Assembly: GCA_017871115.1 (NCBI GenBank)
Contig: JAFCIZ010000005.1
Span: 992,001-1,056,000 of the forward strand
Direction of reading: 5' to 3'
Source: Cunninghamella blakesleeana
Taxonomy: Eukaryota; Mucoromycota; Mucoromycetes; Mucorales; Cunninghamellaceae
Length of the DNA: 64,000 nucleotides
The notes beneath the pieces were generated by a model. The model was not told the origin of the DNA, searched no databases, and worked only from the letters and a program-made list of their open reading frames with translations. Shown here one piece after another: positions 11,061 to 22,573 of the stretch. Made by a program: the position numbers and the translations under genes. Each line of letters opens with the position of its first letter. Positions within the stretch are counted from its first letter, which is position 1.

Positions 11061-12287
11061 CTAAGGTTTTTGTTGTTGTTCAGGTAAGGTAGTAGTTGAA
11101 GAAGAGTGAGATAATGTATCGACAATAGCAGATCTTGCTTTTGGAGTTTGAGTAGTAATACTCTTTAGTCTTGTAGGTTGAGTTTGTTTAATCATTGCGC
11201 CATCTTCAGCTAATTGTCTTTGTAATAATTCATCACCCAATTGTCTACGTTTTTCTACATCTAAATCTTCATCGGTGGTAGTCCAATCAGGTCGATGAAT
11301 TAATTGGCGATAGGTATCAGAGAGCATGGCAGCAGCTGAAGCAGCCTGTGTTGGAGAATGCAATGGTGTATTTCCATTCAATGTGACCTGTTGATGAATA
11401 GATGGTTGGCTAGGAGAATCCGATCGTTGAAAGACTGAAGATGAGTTGTTATGAGGTGTGTTCACACTAACCGAAGACCTTAAACCTGCATGCATAATAG
11501 GTGTATTTGAATAAATAGATTCTGCTTTTTCATTATGATGATGATGACCATAAAAGGTGGATTTATCATTATTATTACCGTTATGACTTGTACCATTGAT
11601 GTTGGGGTTATTAGTTTGATTTCTTTTTTTACGTGGTAAATAAATAAAAAAGGCCCAAAGGAAAATACCTAGAGCAACGATCAATGCAATACATCCTAAA
11701 ACAATTAAAGCGATTCCCCAACCTGGTAATCCGTTGGATGATGATGATGATAATGATGAATTGGTATCTGATGAGGGTGAGGTATTATTATTATTAGAAT
11801 TATTATTATTATTGTTTGGTGAAGATGAAGATGGTGAAGGGAATTCTAAAAATAAAAAATAATAAAAATGAATGAATAAATAGAATACTATTTATCTTTT
11901 TTTATTAAACTTACGAATAACATTAAAATCACTTGGTCTTGGGAATTGACTAGCAGTATTTTGGAGTTCAGCTTTTGGATCTTTCCCGGCTGGTAAAATA
12001 TAAAAATATAAAGTCCAATTGACGTTTTCATTATAAGCTGTAGTTGGAAACCAGGAATCATCCACGGTTGTTGACATTTCCCCATCTAATCTCGGTAATC
12101 CTGACCACGTTTTAATTAATGTATATTGAAAATTGGGTTTATAATATAAATGTAAATCGATTGTATTCTAAGATGATGATAATAATAATAATAAAGAATT
12201 AGTAGTGATCATTATATATATATATATATATGTATATGTATATGTATATTTATCAAATTTTCTTTCTATTCTTTATAAAAAATAAAG

Positions 12288-12327
<40 letters not shown>

Positions 12328-12735
12328 GTTTATATGCCAGTCTCCTTTTTTATATACATATTCTTTTTTTTTTTTTTTCTTTATAAACTCCTAAAAAAAG
12401 TAAAAACTTAATAGCTTACCGAGCCAACAAAAAAGGGATAACTATTAAAGAAAAAGAAATAGAAAAAGGAAAAAAAGAATAAGTAATCAATATATGTACA
12501 TATAAATATATAATAAATAAATAAATAAATAAATAATATTTCTTTACTTGTAATTCCATACAAATTCATATGTTGATCCATTTACCCAAGTATCTGTTTT
12601 AATAGGAGCACAAGTTGGAAACTGATTACCTCTACCTGCACAGGTATCACCTGCATCTAATATAAATAATAATAGAAAAAGAGAGAATATATAAGGACGA
12701 TAAATATTTTTTAATTCAAAAAAAAGAATAATCAT
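11061..12735 (-). CDS. Type I single-pass membrane protein, Ser/Asn-rich
   Basis: Four exons read right to left: 12548-12735, 12420-12441 (22-nt microexon), 11915-12167 and 11061-11845; all phases close and give 415 residues. The N-terminus has a hydrophobic segment usable as a signal peptide (YIFSLFLLLFIL). The ectodomain reads DTWVNGSTYEFVWNY, then NTIDLHLYYKPNFQYTLIKT and TLYFYILPAG, resembling the beta-sandwich of fungal wall-associated Kre9/Knh-like domains (weak). A Ser/Asn-rich stalk leads to a transmembrane helix (WGIALIVLGCIALIVALGIF) and a basic stop-transfer (LPRKKRNQ). The remaining cytosolic tail of about 190 residues includes RQLIHRPDWTTTDEDLDVEK. A cell-surface sensor or wall-anchored role is inference. 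The start is uncertain: an acceptor-like AG lies at 12657, so an upstream exon could supply the signal peptide. Confidence 0.72.
12420..12441 (-). other. 22-nt microexon
   Basis: Bounded by TTAATAG on its 5' side and GTAAGC on its 3' side. With two bases from the previous exon it encodes NYPFFVGS, restoring the frame between the EFVWNY and NTIDLHLYY exons. Without it the frame breaks. Confidence 0.75.
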
Positions 12736-13972
12736 AATAACAAATCCATCTATATATTTATTATACCTTGACGTTTTTCAAAGTACATTAATTATATTGA
12801 TTAAAGAAAATAACATGAATATATAAAATATAACAATTATATATAATATAGGAAAATAAAAAAAAAAAGAGATAGAGTGGAAAGAAAAATGAAAAAGAAA
12901 AGAAAAGAAAAAAAAAGAGAGAGAGAGAGAGAGAAAATAATAATAAAAATAGGGGAACTGAAAAAAAAATAATTTAAATAGATTTGTCGTACAGTAAACC
13001 CATATTTGGCAATACAATTTTTTTTTTAAATCAATTTTTTTTTTTTTTTACACCACCCAACTACAGGTCCCTTGTTTATTCAATTTGTTACTATTAAAAG
13101 CATATAAATCTTCATATCTTATTGTTATCATAGATTGTAATATATATTTCATTTTAATATTACTATTATTATTATTATTATTTTATTATATTATCATTAT
13201 TATATATAATATATAAATACATATATAGTATGCAATATACAATATATATAATATATATATTTATATTAAATTATATTTAGACTGATAACTATTTCAAATT
13301 TGGTAAACAATGATCACTAAAATTCTATGAATAAAAGGTTTTTATTTTTGCAACTCAGTCATTTTTTATTTTCACTTTGTTCCCTTTCTTTATTTTTTTT
13401 TTTTTTTTTGTTTGAATGAAATTGAATGCATTAATATATAATTAATAAATAAAAAAGAAAAAGAATTATAAATCGTTTATGAAATGTTTATTATGAATGT
13501 AAAACTTTGTATTAATCGAAATAAATATAAAAAGGTTTCACCTGTAAAAAAAAAAACCGGTTATATATTTATTTTTTAATTTGAACAAAATTATTACAAA
13601 AATTAGATACTTGGAATCCTTTTTTTTATTATTAATATTATACTTTCTGATATAGCTATGAATATAGATATATAAAGACAACAGCAACATAATAATGGCA
13701 AGTGTACGTAGAGTAAAATGAAAGAATATGAAGGGTATAAAGAATGTTCTAGAAAATAAAGAATTTGATATTTAACTAAAGGGCATTCTCAACAAGTTGT
13801 TTATGAAATGATAAAGGTAATCATCATCGCCATCATCATAATTGTAACACAGATAACAAAAAAAAGATCAGCATCATTATATGTAATGAAAAAGTAGATT
13901 GGTTTAAAGGTGTTTTATATTTTATTTTAATCAGTTACGTGTTTTTTTCTTTGTATCATCAACAAAGAGTCT

Positions 13973-13994
13973 TTTTTTTTTTTTAAAAAAAAAA
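13973..13994. repeat. T12A10 palindrome
   Basis: T-run directly followed by an A-run in the region upstream of the first P450. Confidence 0.8.
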
Positions 13995-14210
13995 GTTACA
14001 TCATAACATGAATATATAATATAAACGTAATATATATGTATATATATAAACTATACATATACATATATATATATATACCTATATATACACTTATTGAAAC
14101 ACAATTATACTTGACACAACAAAAAAAAAAGTCGAACTTTTAACCTTAAAATATTTTTTTTTCTATTATGTTTTGGACAAATATAGTAAATATCACAAAT
14201 TTATACTTTT

Positions 14211-14222
14211 TCAAGGGTACAT
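14211..14222 (+). promoter_or_regulatory. Conserved upstream block of P450 copy 1
   Basis: TCAAGGGTACAT occurs 511 bp before this start codon and again 393 bp before the second P450 start (17278-17289). A second shared block, TTGT-CCAC followed by CAATGCTA, is at about 14428-14450 and 17487-17505. A third, TAGGTAAATCA, is at 14482 and 17538. They survive in otherwise diverged sequence, so they are candidate regulatory sites or residual duplication identity. Confidence 0.4.
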
Positions 14223-14282
14223 GGATAGTATATAGAACTCCTTATACTGATCAGCATATTATATTTATTTATTTTCTTCTTT

Positions 14283-14326
<44 letters not shown>

Positions 14327-14721
14327 TTATAAGAATTCTTAAATGGAATCAAATCATATTAAAAATATCATTTATTACATATACTGATTATAATAACAAC
14401 AACAGCATCATTACTATATAAAAACCTGTTGTACCACTTCAATGCTATAATAAATTGAACTTGTAAGAAATTTAAAATAAATAGGTAAATCAGAAAAAAA
14501 AAACGCATTAAGGTTGGTGGTGTTTCCGTTTTTTTTTTTTTTTTTTTTATTAAATAAAAATTGGAGTTTTATTTTTCTTCTTTTCTTTTTCCTTTCTTTC
14601 TTTCTTTTTCATTTAATAACTTTTTTTTTTTTATTTTCTTTAAAAAATAAAAGTATATATATATATATATATATATACATATATACATATATATATATAT
14701 ACAATAGTATATCATTTAGGA

Positions 14722-16393
14722 ATGACCATTTTATCACCTATTAAAACTATAACGACTATTGTGATCATTGGAATAACAACAAAGTATATTTATCAATTTA
14801 TAACATCAAAAGAAGACAAAGAAAATGAAAAGTACCATGCATTTTATTCTATTCCATCACCTCCTCATCGTATCCCGTTTTTTGGTATAATATAACATAT
14901 ACATAAAGTTGATATCAAAACTATATTTACTCGTATTATATTATATAGGTCACCTTCCATTTCTTGGTCCTTCTTTTGCCTTGAAATTGCACTACTGGCA
15001 TCGAGAATATGGTATAGCCTTTTTTCAATTATTTGCTTTCTCCTTAATTTTTGCTCTTATTATTCGTTTACTAAATTTATACATATTATTTACATAGGGC
15101 CATTGCTTCGTATTAAAATGGGAACTCAAAGTTGGTTAACAGTGATCGACCCTGCCATGGCTGATGAATTGCTTGAAAAAAGTAGAGATATAATAATGTC
15201 AAGACCTTATCATCGCTTCATCGATGAACATTATAGCGGTAATCAAAGGTAGACTATATATAATAAAAAACATGTTTTCATGAACTCCGAATATACATAT
15301 AAAGATATAGTATTATTAATCATCACCACACTCACACACTTTCTCTTTTTATTTATTTATTAGAGGAATTGTTTATGCATCAAGAGAGGATCCAAAATAT
15401 TTAAATGCTCGTGCTACCGGTAAATTTACTATATAACCTGATTTTTTATTTTTTATTTTTTTTCTTACCATCCTTTTTCTTTAATTTTAAAATACAGTAT
15501 TAAAATATATATCATCGGAAGCCATTGTCGATCCATTGATTGAATATGAAATTGACGAATTTATCCAACGTATAATTAATAAAACGGAAACTGAATCAAG
15601 CGTCAACCCATTTTGGGAATTAAAGTTAATGTGTATCAATACATTTATGACGGTAGCATTTGCAAAGAGTTTAGATTCCATAGATGATTTTCTATTTACT
15701 GACGGCGAAGCCATTTTAAATGAAAATTTCCCTTTAATAGGCATCACTGGTGATCCTTCTTCTTTTATACCCTTTTTAAAATGGTTTCCCTTTGTTTCAA
15801 AATCAAAAACTTATTTAGATCAAGTGATTCAACATAGAAATTCCTTTTTCCATCAAATGATCGACTATGGATTAGATGAAACTACCGCTCATTGTTTAGT
15901 TAAAGAAATCTATGCCGTAAAGCATCTTTATGGCTTTGATGATCAAGATATCTTGGTAACACTAAGTAATAAAAATAAAAAAAAATAGAATGGATTTTTT
16001 CTTTTTTTTTTTTAAAAAAAAAAAAAAGTGTGTAATAGATAGTTGATTTTATTCTTTTTATTAGGTGATATGAATGGAATGGCATCCGATTTACCTCCTA
16101 CGGCTTTTGCTTGGTGTTTAGCTATTTTAACTCACCATTTAGATGTACAAGAAAAGATTCGCCAAGAAGTAGTTCAATATTTGAGAGATCATGATGATCA
16201 ATTTCCAAGAATCAATGATATACACCTTTTCCCTTATACTCAATCTGTATTAAAAGAGTGTTTAAGATATCGATGTAGTAATAACTTTAGTGTTCCCAGA
16301 AAATTTGACCAAGATGGTAAATATATATAGACCTATTTATATAATATGATGACGATGATGATGATGACGGTTTATTTTTACTTTTATTTTTTT

Positions 16394-16430
<37 letters not shown>

Positions 16431-16966
16431 CTAGTTACTGTCAATGGTATAGTTATTCCTAAAGGTACTGTGATTGCCTTACCAATGTATGCTCTTCACT
16501 TAAATAAACACATTTACCAAGATGCAGACACCTTTGATCCTGAACGATTTATCAATAATACATCCACTATTTCAGAAACCTCTACCCATCATTATAACGA
16601 TCGTGATATTTATTTATTTGGCTTTGGACCTCGCCGATGCCCTGGAATTCAAATGGTAAAATATATATTAAACAAGTAAATAGAATAAAGTATCATATCA
16701 ATGGTAATTTTCTTCTTCTTTTATATTTATATATTTAGGTGGAAAGGCAAATGTTTTATTTATTGGTACGATTATTTTACCATTGTAGAATCGAATGTGA
16801 TGTTGACAAGAATGGAAATCCTATAGAAATAGATTTAAATAAAACAAACGATATCGGTGTTATGCTAAGACCAGGCTCTTTTCATATTCGTGCTATTGAG
16901 CGTTTACCACCTACACCTATGAACATAGATTCTGATTTTGATTTAGATGACGATGAAGATGAATGA
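14722..16966 (+). CDS. Cytochrome P450, tandem copy 1
   Basis: Eight exons (14722-14884, 14949-15011, 15098-15248, 15364-15419, 15498-15965, 16065-16316, 16435-16655, 16739-16966) give 533 residues with every phase closing. The N-terminus has a hydrophobic anchor followed by the Pro hinge (SIPSPPHRIPFFGHLPFLG), so the enzyme should sit in the ER membrane. Seen motifs: ExxR (E365-R368), PERF (DPERFI) and the heme loop FGFGPRRCPG with Cys453. The C-helix WxxxR is replaced by YxxxR. The I-helix reads GMASDLPPT and lacks the usual oxygen-activating Thr after the acid. The C-terminal tail is very acidic. Substrate unknown; family number not assigned. An AG two bases before the ATG suggests a 5' UTR intron. 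Confidence 0.9.
16002..16027. repeat. T12A14 palindrome in P450 intron 5
   Basis: T-run followed by an A-run inside intron 5 of the first P450. It is absent from the corresponding intron of the second copy (19047-19174). Confidence 0.8.
16112..16434 (+). repeat. Near-identical tract shared by the two P450 genes (copy 1)
   Basis: From within exon 6 through intron 6 this segment matches 19222-19551. I count six substitutions over the 205 exonic bases. The intron matches too, including its (GAT)n and (AT)n arrays, apart from about a 6-bp indel. Flanking exons and introns of the two genes are much more diverged, which points to recent gene conversion. Confidence 0.8.
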
Positions 16967-17670
16967 TATCTTTATATAACATAGATAATTTCCAAATTAG
17001 ACTTTAAACTGGTTTTTATTTTTTTGTTTTTATTTAATTTGTAATAACAATAATAAAGTTTTCAATAAAATAGATTAAGGTAAATATGGAAATTGTTTAT
17101 TTTGATACATATCAATCCTTGTTACAAAAAACAAAGAGAAAAACTTCTAATTTCTAACCTTAATATTTTATCTTCTGTATTTATTTGATCGGTTAAAATA
17201 GTTATGTAAAACGCTAAAACAAAAATAATAGACAATGTACATATTTAGTAATGATCACACAAAACTGCCTTTTTTTTTCAAGGGTACATACATAATAATC
17301 ATTTCTCATAAAGTAACCGAGTTTTTTTATTTATTACTTTTTTACACCAACTGTTAATTATATTATATAATATTATATTTATTTATTTATGTTCCTTATT
17401 TTTTTTTCTTTATTTATATATAATGCAATCTGATTACAATTTATTTTACATCACAACACTTTTCATCCTGCATATATAAAATTCAATTGTTCCACACAAT
17501 GCTAAAACAAACAAATATGAACCTGAAAAAAGAAAAATAGGTAAATCATATGGAAGAAAAAAGGTTTGCTAGTGTTTTTTTTTTTAACATTTAGAATATT
17601 TTTTTTTCTTCTAATTTCTAATTGTCTTTCTTCTTTTTATTTTATTTTATTTTGATAAGTTTATTTAGAA
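16967..17670. other. Spacer between tandem P450 genes
   Basis: About 700 bp of AT-rich DNA with no gene. It carries copies of the short blocks found upstream of the first P450 (17278-17289, 17487-17525, 17538-17548), so it acts as the promoter region of the second copy. Confidence 0.55.
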
Positions 17671-17832
17671 ATGATTACTCTATCGCCTATTACAACAATA
17701 ACTACTATGGTGATTATTGGTTTAGCAACAAACTATATTTACCAATCTATAACACCAAAAGAAGAGAAAGAAAATGAAAAATTCCATGCTTATTATTCTA
17801 TTCCATCTCCGCCATTTTGTATCCCATTGTTT

Positions 17833-17877
<45 letters not shown>

Positions 17878-18242
17878 TAAAAGAACAGTGCACATAAAGA
17901 TTAAACTATTTCTTTTTTAATTTTATGTATAGGTCATCTTCCATTTCTTGGTTCTTCTTTTGCTCTGAAATTACACTATTGGCATCAAAAATATGGTAAA
18001 ATTATCACTACTTTTCTTATTTTTTTTAAAAAAAACAAATAAATTGAAAAGCTAATAATGGTTAATTTTTTATTTCTATTCTACCATATATTTAGGACCA
18101 TTGCTTCGAATTAAAATGGGAAGTCAGAATTGGTTAACGGTTACTGATCCTGCTATTGCTTATGAGCTACTAGAAAAAAGTAGAGAGCAAGTTATGTCAA
18201 GACCTTACCATCGATTCATTGATGAGTATTATAGTATTAATA

Positions 18243-18282
<40 letters not shown>

Positions 18283-19509
18283 ACAGAAAAAGAGAAAGAA
18301 AGAAGGAAAAAAAAATAATACAACGGAATTAATAATTAAATTAACATTTACTATTTTTTTTTTTATTAATCATACTCTTATTTTAAATCTTTTGTATTTT
18401 TAGAGGAATTGTTTATGCGTCATCAGAAAATCCAAAATATATTAATGCTAGAGATATAGGTATGTAAAATGATAAATCTAAAAGATGTTCTTATTACTAT
18501 TACCCATGATCATTTATTTATATTTTTTATTTAATTTTATTACTATTTTTGTTTTTATTACTTTATTTATATACCTAGTGCTCCGGTACATTTCATCAGA
18601 AGCTATTGCAGATTCATTGCTTGAATATGAAATAGACGAATTTATTCAACGAATGATTGATAAAACCAAAACCGAATCAAGAGTCAATCCATTTTTAGAA
18701 TTAAAGTTAATGTGTATCAATACATATATGACCGTCGCATTTGCAAAAAGACTGAACTCCATTGATGATTCCACGTTTATAGACGGAGAAGTAATATTGG
18801 ATAAATGTCTTCCTTTATTAGGGGTAGATGGTGACCCTCCTTCCTTTGTTCCGTTTTTAAAATGGATTCCATTTGCCTCCAAATCCAACACCTATTTAAC
18901 CTATACTATTCAGCATATCCATGATTATATGCATCGAGTGTTTCATTATGGGTTACATAAAAGCCATTCTCATTGTTTAATAAAAGAAATCCATTCAGTA
19001 AAGTCCCTTTATAACTTTGATGATGATGATATCATGGTGATTATAAGTAAGTTGAGTAAATAGTAATAATAAAAAAAGGAAAGGGAAAGTTTATATAAGG
19101 GTTTTAAAAAGTAAAGGTGCACTGATATTAATATTTTCTTCTTCTTTTCATGTATTTATTATTGTTATTATTAGGCGATTTGAATGGAATGGCAGCAGAT
19201 TTACCCCCTACAGCATATACATGGTGTTTAGCTATTTTAACTCACCATTTAGATGTACAAGAAAAGATTCGCCAAGAAGTAGCTCAATATTTGAGAGATC
19301 ATGATGATCAATTTCCAAGAATCAATGATAAACACCTTTTCCCTTATACTCAATCTGTATTAAAAGAGTGTTTAAGATACCGATCTAGTAATAATTTTGG
19401 TGTTCCCAGAAAATTTGACCAAGATGGTAAATATATATAGACCTATTTATATAATATGATGACGATGATGATGATGATAATGACGGTTTATTTTTACTTT
19501 TATTTTTTT

Positions 19510-19546
<37 letters not shown>

Positions 19547-20106
19547 CATAGTCACTGTCAATGGTATAGTAATTCCTAAAGGTACAGTAATTGCTATTCC
19601 TACTTTTGCTATGCATTTAAATGAGCATGTTTATCAAAATGCAAACACTTTTGACCCCGAGCGGTTTATCAATAATACATCTACTATTTCATCCACTTCA
19701 ACTAACCATTATAAAGATCGTGATATTTATGTATTTGGTTTTGGACCTCGTCATTGTCCTGCTATTCAAATGGTAAAGTATATACTTATAAATATAAAAT
19801 AAATAAAGATGGGTATATAAAAATACAGTGAAAGAATCATATTGGTGATCATGCTTTTTTTTTGTTTATGTTTAGGTTGAAAGACAAATGTTTTATTTAT
19901 TGGTTCGACTGTTTTATTATTGTAGAATTGAATGTGATGTTGATAAGAACGGAAATCCTATAGAAATAGATTTAAATCAAGCAAATGATATTGGTGTTAT
20001 GTTAAGGCCAGTGGTTTTTCATGTTCGTGCTATTGAACAATTATCACATATACCACCTACTATAAATATAGATTCAGATTTAGATATGGATATAGAAGAT
20101 GAATGA
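17671..20106 (+). CDS. Cytochrome P450, tandem copy 2
   Basis: Eight exons (17671-17833, 17933-17995, 18096-18246, 18404-18459, 18579-19046, 19175-19426, 19552-19772, 19876-20106) give 534 residues. Exon lengths equal those of the upstream copy except the last, which is one codon longer. It keeps the N-terminal anchor, Pro-rich hinge, ExxR (E365-R368), PERF and Cys453. The heme loop is FGFGPRHCPA, so the usual final Gly is Ala, and the basic residue before Cys is His. The I-helix is GMAADLPPT, again without the canonical Thr. All splice sites are intact and no stop interrupts it, so it is probably expressed, but its chemistry may differ from copy 1. An AG two bases before the ATG is shared with copy 1. 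Confidence 0.9.
19222..19551 (+). repeat. Near-identical tract shared by the two P450 genes (copy 2)
   Basis: Partner of 16112-16434; covers most of exon 6 and all of intron 6. Confidence 0.8.
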
Positions 20107-21343
20107 ATGAAAAAGAAAAGAGAATTATATACAAAGATGGATTAATTATATTTTGCAACTGTTTATATCAACACATGATAATAATAATAATATACCAAGC
20201 ACTTTTACACGGACAACAGACACAGACTTTCAATAGTACAACAAACCATAAATGGAAATTTTTAGAGCATCAAGCATCAATACACCCTGCATGAATACAC
20301 GACATAAAAAGAGAGCGAGGAAAAAAAAAATAAAAAGAACTTTTATTATATATATATATTTTTTTTTGATGACGATAAATGCATAACAACCGATTCCCGA
20401 TATTATTTCTTCAACGATCAACTATTTATATGATTTATAATAAATATAATGATTTTTTTTTTTTTTTACTTATATACTTTCGTACATACGTATCTATTTT
20501 ATTTTATTTTTTAAAATAAAATGGGTTGGTTTTTTTAAATAGTAATGTTGATCAATCGCTTTTTTTAGACCACACTTTTATTCGTTCCTTCAGATATAAA
20601 AAATAAAATTAAATATCAGCATCCAGCAAATTAGTGTAACCAGTTGCCGTCATATTTTATTCTTTTTTCTATTTTTCATCTATTCTCCTGTTCCCTTCCT
20701 TTTTTTTTTTAATTACTTGGCTTTTTTTTATATGTATATATATTTAAAGTTAATATAATTAATATATGTATATGCCTATTAAATTATTATATAAAATGAT
20801 ATTTATTTAATCATATAGTTTATGAAATAAAATAAAAGTTGATTTTTTATTATTATTTATTAAATAGATGAAACGCTTTGAAAAAAATAAAATAGAGTGA
20901 GGTGTAGTGTAACCATCTCAGGAATAAGACAAGTATAGTAAAAAAAGATGTTTATTTATTTATGTATTTAAAAAAAAAGAAGGTTATGTTTATAAACGAT
21001 AAAGTATTTTAAATATAAATATTTTATATATATATATTTTTATATACGTGTGCGTGTGTGTGTGAGAGTGAGTTGTTTAGCCGTTTAAAACTCAACTTAC
21101 CGGAAGCAATAATGTTTTTGGAAGTGGCAACTAAACGTAAAATTTATTAATGCATTCACTCTATTTTTGGAAACAAGTGAAAAAAAAGAAAAGGCGAAAG
21201 AAAGAAAAAGACTTGGGACGGGGAAAGAAATTTTAATTTTTAAAAATATATATAGTTTATTTTATTTTTAACGTCGTCTTTTTTTTTTTTTTTTCTTCAT
21301 CTAACTTTTTTAACTAACATTCAAAAACACATTTCTTTATAAA
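20107..21343. other. Intergenic before the C2-CBM gene
   Basis: About 1.2 kb without a gene. There is a short (GT)n run near 21049-21064, and a pyrimidine-rich stretch (21270-21305) precedes the next start codon. GTAACCAGTTGCCGTCAT near 20637 and the ACCGGAAGC stretch near 21099 are the only higher-complexity patches. Confidence 0.5.
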
Positions 21344-22573
21344 ATGTACCAAGAAACCTCTTACGAAGAAACCACAACCACTGTTTCATACAGTTCTCAA
21401 GATGGTGTAGTTCATTCTTCTACCACTCATTCTTCATCTCATTCTCAAAGTCAAACTCTCATTGTTACTGCTGTTGGTGCCAATACTGAAAAAAATAAGG
21501 ACCTTGTTAGCAAACAAGACCCTTATTTACGCGTTTCCATCAATTTAGAAGATAAGAAATCTTTCCAAAAGACTTTCACTGCTAAGGGTGCTGGTAAGAC
21601 TCCTAGCTGGAACCAAACCTTCACTCTTCCTTTAGCTGGAGAACCTGATCTCTTTGTTGAAATCTTGGATGAAGAAACCACTGCTGATGGTATCATTGGT
21701 TTTGCTGCTATCCCTATCAACCAAATCGTCTATGCCCCCGGAGGTGGTATGAATGGTATCTTTGATATTTACAATGTTAAAAGTGAAGTTGTTGGTACTG
21801 TCAACTTAGTTCTTATGACTACTGGTTTCGAAACCTCATCAAATCAACAACCTAGTCAACAAGTCCGTGGTCAATCTTATGTCCAAGAAACCCACTTAAA
21901 ACGTTGTCAATCCATCCGCAAGAAGGAACATGCTTCTGAAGCCGGTGCTGCTCTTTTAGGTGCTGCCGCTGCCGTAGGTGCTGGTTTCTTAGGAAAGAAA
22001 TTATACGATGATCACAAGAAGGATGAAGAAGAAGAACGTTTACGTAAAGAAGAAGAAGAGCGTCGTCGTCAAGAATTAGAACAACGCGAACAAGAAGCCA
22101 ACCGTCGTCATCAAGAAGATGATCAACGTGAACAAGATCTTAAGCGTCGTGAAGAAGAATTGGAACGTCGTCAACGTGAACAACAAGAGCAAGAAAAGGC
22201 TCGTCGTTGTGAAGATGAAGAAAATAAAAAGAAAAAGAAGGATGATTGTGATGCTGATAAAAAGAAAAAGAAGAAGGATGAATGTCGTAGAAAAGGTAAA
22301 GGTTCCGGTTCTGATGATTCTGGTTCTGATTCTGATGATGATAAGAAATCTCGCAGAAAGAAGAAGGGTGGTGATTCCTCTGATGATGATTCTGATGATG
22401 ATAAAAAATGCCACAGAAAGAAGAAAGGTGCCTGTGATTGGGATCCTGTAGGTACTTATGCTGCTGGTGATAGAGTTGAATATAAAGGTCGTGTTTACGT
22501 CTGTTTACAAGGTCATACTTCCAACCCTACTTGGGAACCCACTGTTGCTCACTCTCTCTGGAGAGCCGAATAA
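21344..22573 (+). CDS. C2-domain protein with C-terminal chitin-binding (CBM5/12) module
   Basis: Intronless gene of 409 residues. Residues about 36-145 are a C2 domain: DPYLRVSINLEDKK, TPSWNQTFTLPL, LFVEILDEETTADGIIGFAA and GTVNLVLM. An Ala/Gly-rich zipper segment follows (EAGAALLGAAAAVGAGFLGK), then about 130 residues of alternating acidic and basic coil, including repeated (D/S)D and KKKK blocks. Residues 362-409 form a CBM5/12 (ChtBD3) module: CDWDPVGTYAAGDRVEY, then VYVCLQGHTSNPTWEP and a final LW. No signal peptide is visible, so a sugar-binding module sits on an apparently cytosolic, lipid-binding protein. Codons are strongly biased toward forms such as GCT, GGT, CGT, AAG and TCC, unlike neighbouring genes, which suggests high expression. 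Function unknown; bridging vesicles or membrane to chitin is inference. Confidence 0.9.
   Translation: MYQETSYEETTTTVSYSSQDGVVHSSTTHSSSHSQSQTLIVTAVGANTEKNKDLVSKQDPYLRVSINLEDKKSFQKTFTAKGAGKTPSWNQTFTLPLAGEPDLFVEILDEETTADGIIGFAAIPINQIVYAPGGGMNGIFDIYNVKSEVVGTVNLVLMTTGFETSSNQQPSQQVRGQSYVQETHLKRCQSIRKKEHASEAGAALLGAAAAVGAGFLGKKLYDDHKKDEEEERLRKEEEERRRQELEQREQEANRRHQEDDQREQDLKRREEELERRQREQQEQEKARRCEDEENKKKKKDDCDADKKKKKKDECRRKGKGSGSDDSGSDSDDDKKSRRKKKGGDSSDDDSDDDKKCHRKKKGACDWDPVGTYAAGDRVEYKGRVYVCLQGHTSNPTWEPTVAHSLWRAE

Larger units (their letters stand above)
12736..14721. other. Divergent intergenic region
   Basis: Shared upstream region of the minus-strand membrane protein and the first P450. It holds AT-rich DNA, a (GA)n stretch near 12918-12934, (AT)n arrays (14282-14322, 14654-14702) and a T12A10 palindrome (13973-13994). 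Two short blocks, TCAAGGGTACAT at 14211-14222 and TAGGTAAATCA at 14482-14492, recur upstream of the second P450. No gene seen. Confidence 0.55.

Noticed and set aside
19552..19772. Second P450 as a pseudogene because of the changed heme loop
   Set aside because: The heme Cys, ExxR, all splice sites and the full frame are intact; Ala for the final Gly is tolerated in some P450s.
22076..22414. Open frames on both strands over the C2-CBM gene
   Set aside because: They are shadows of the GAT/AAG-rich charged coil; the real frame has clear C2 and CBM5/12 domains and consistent codon bias.
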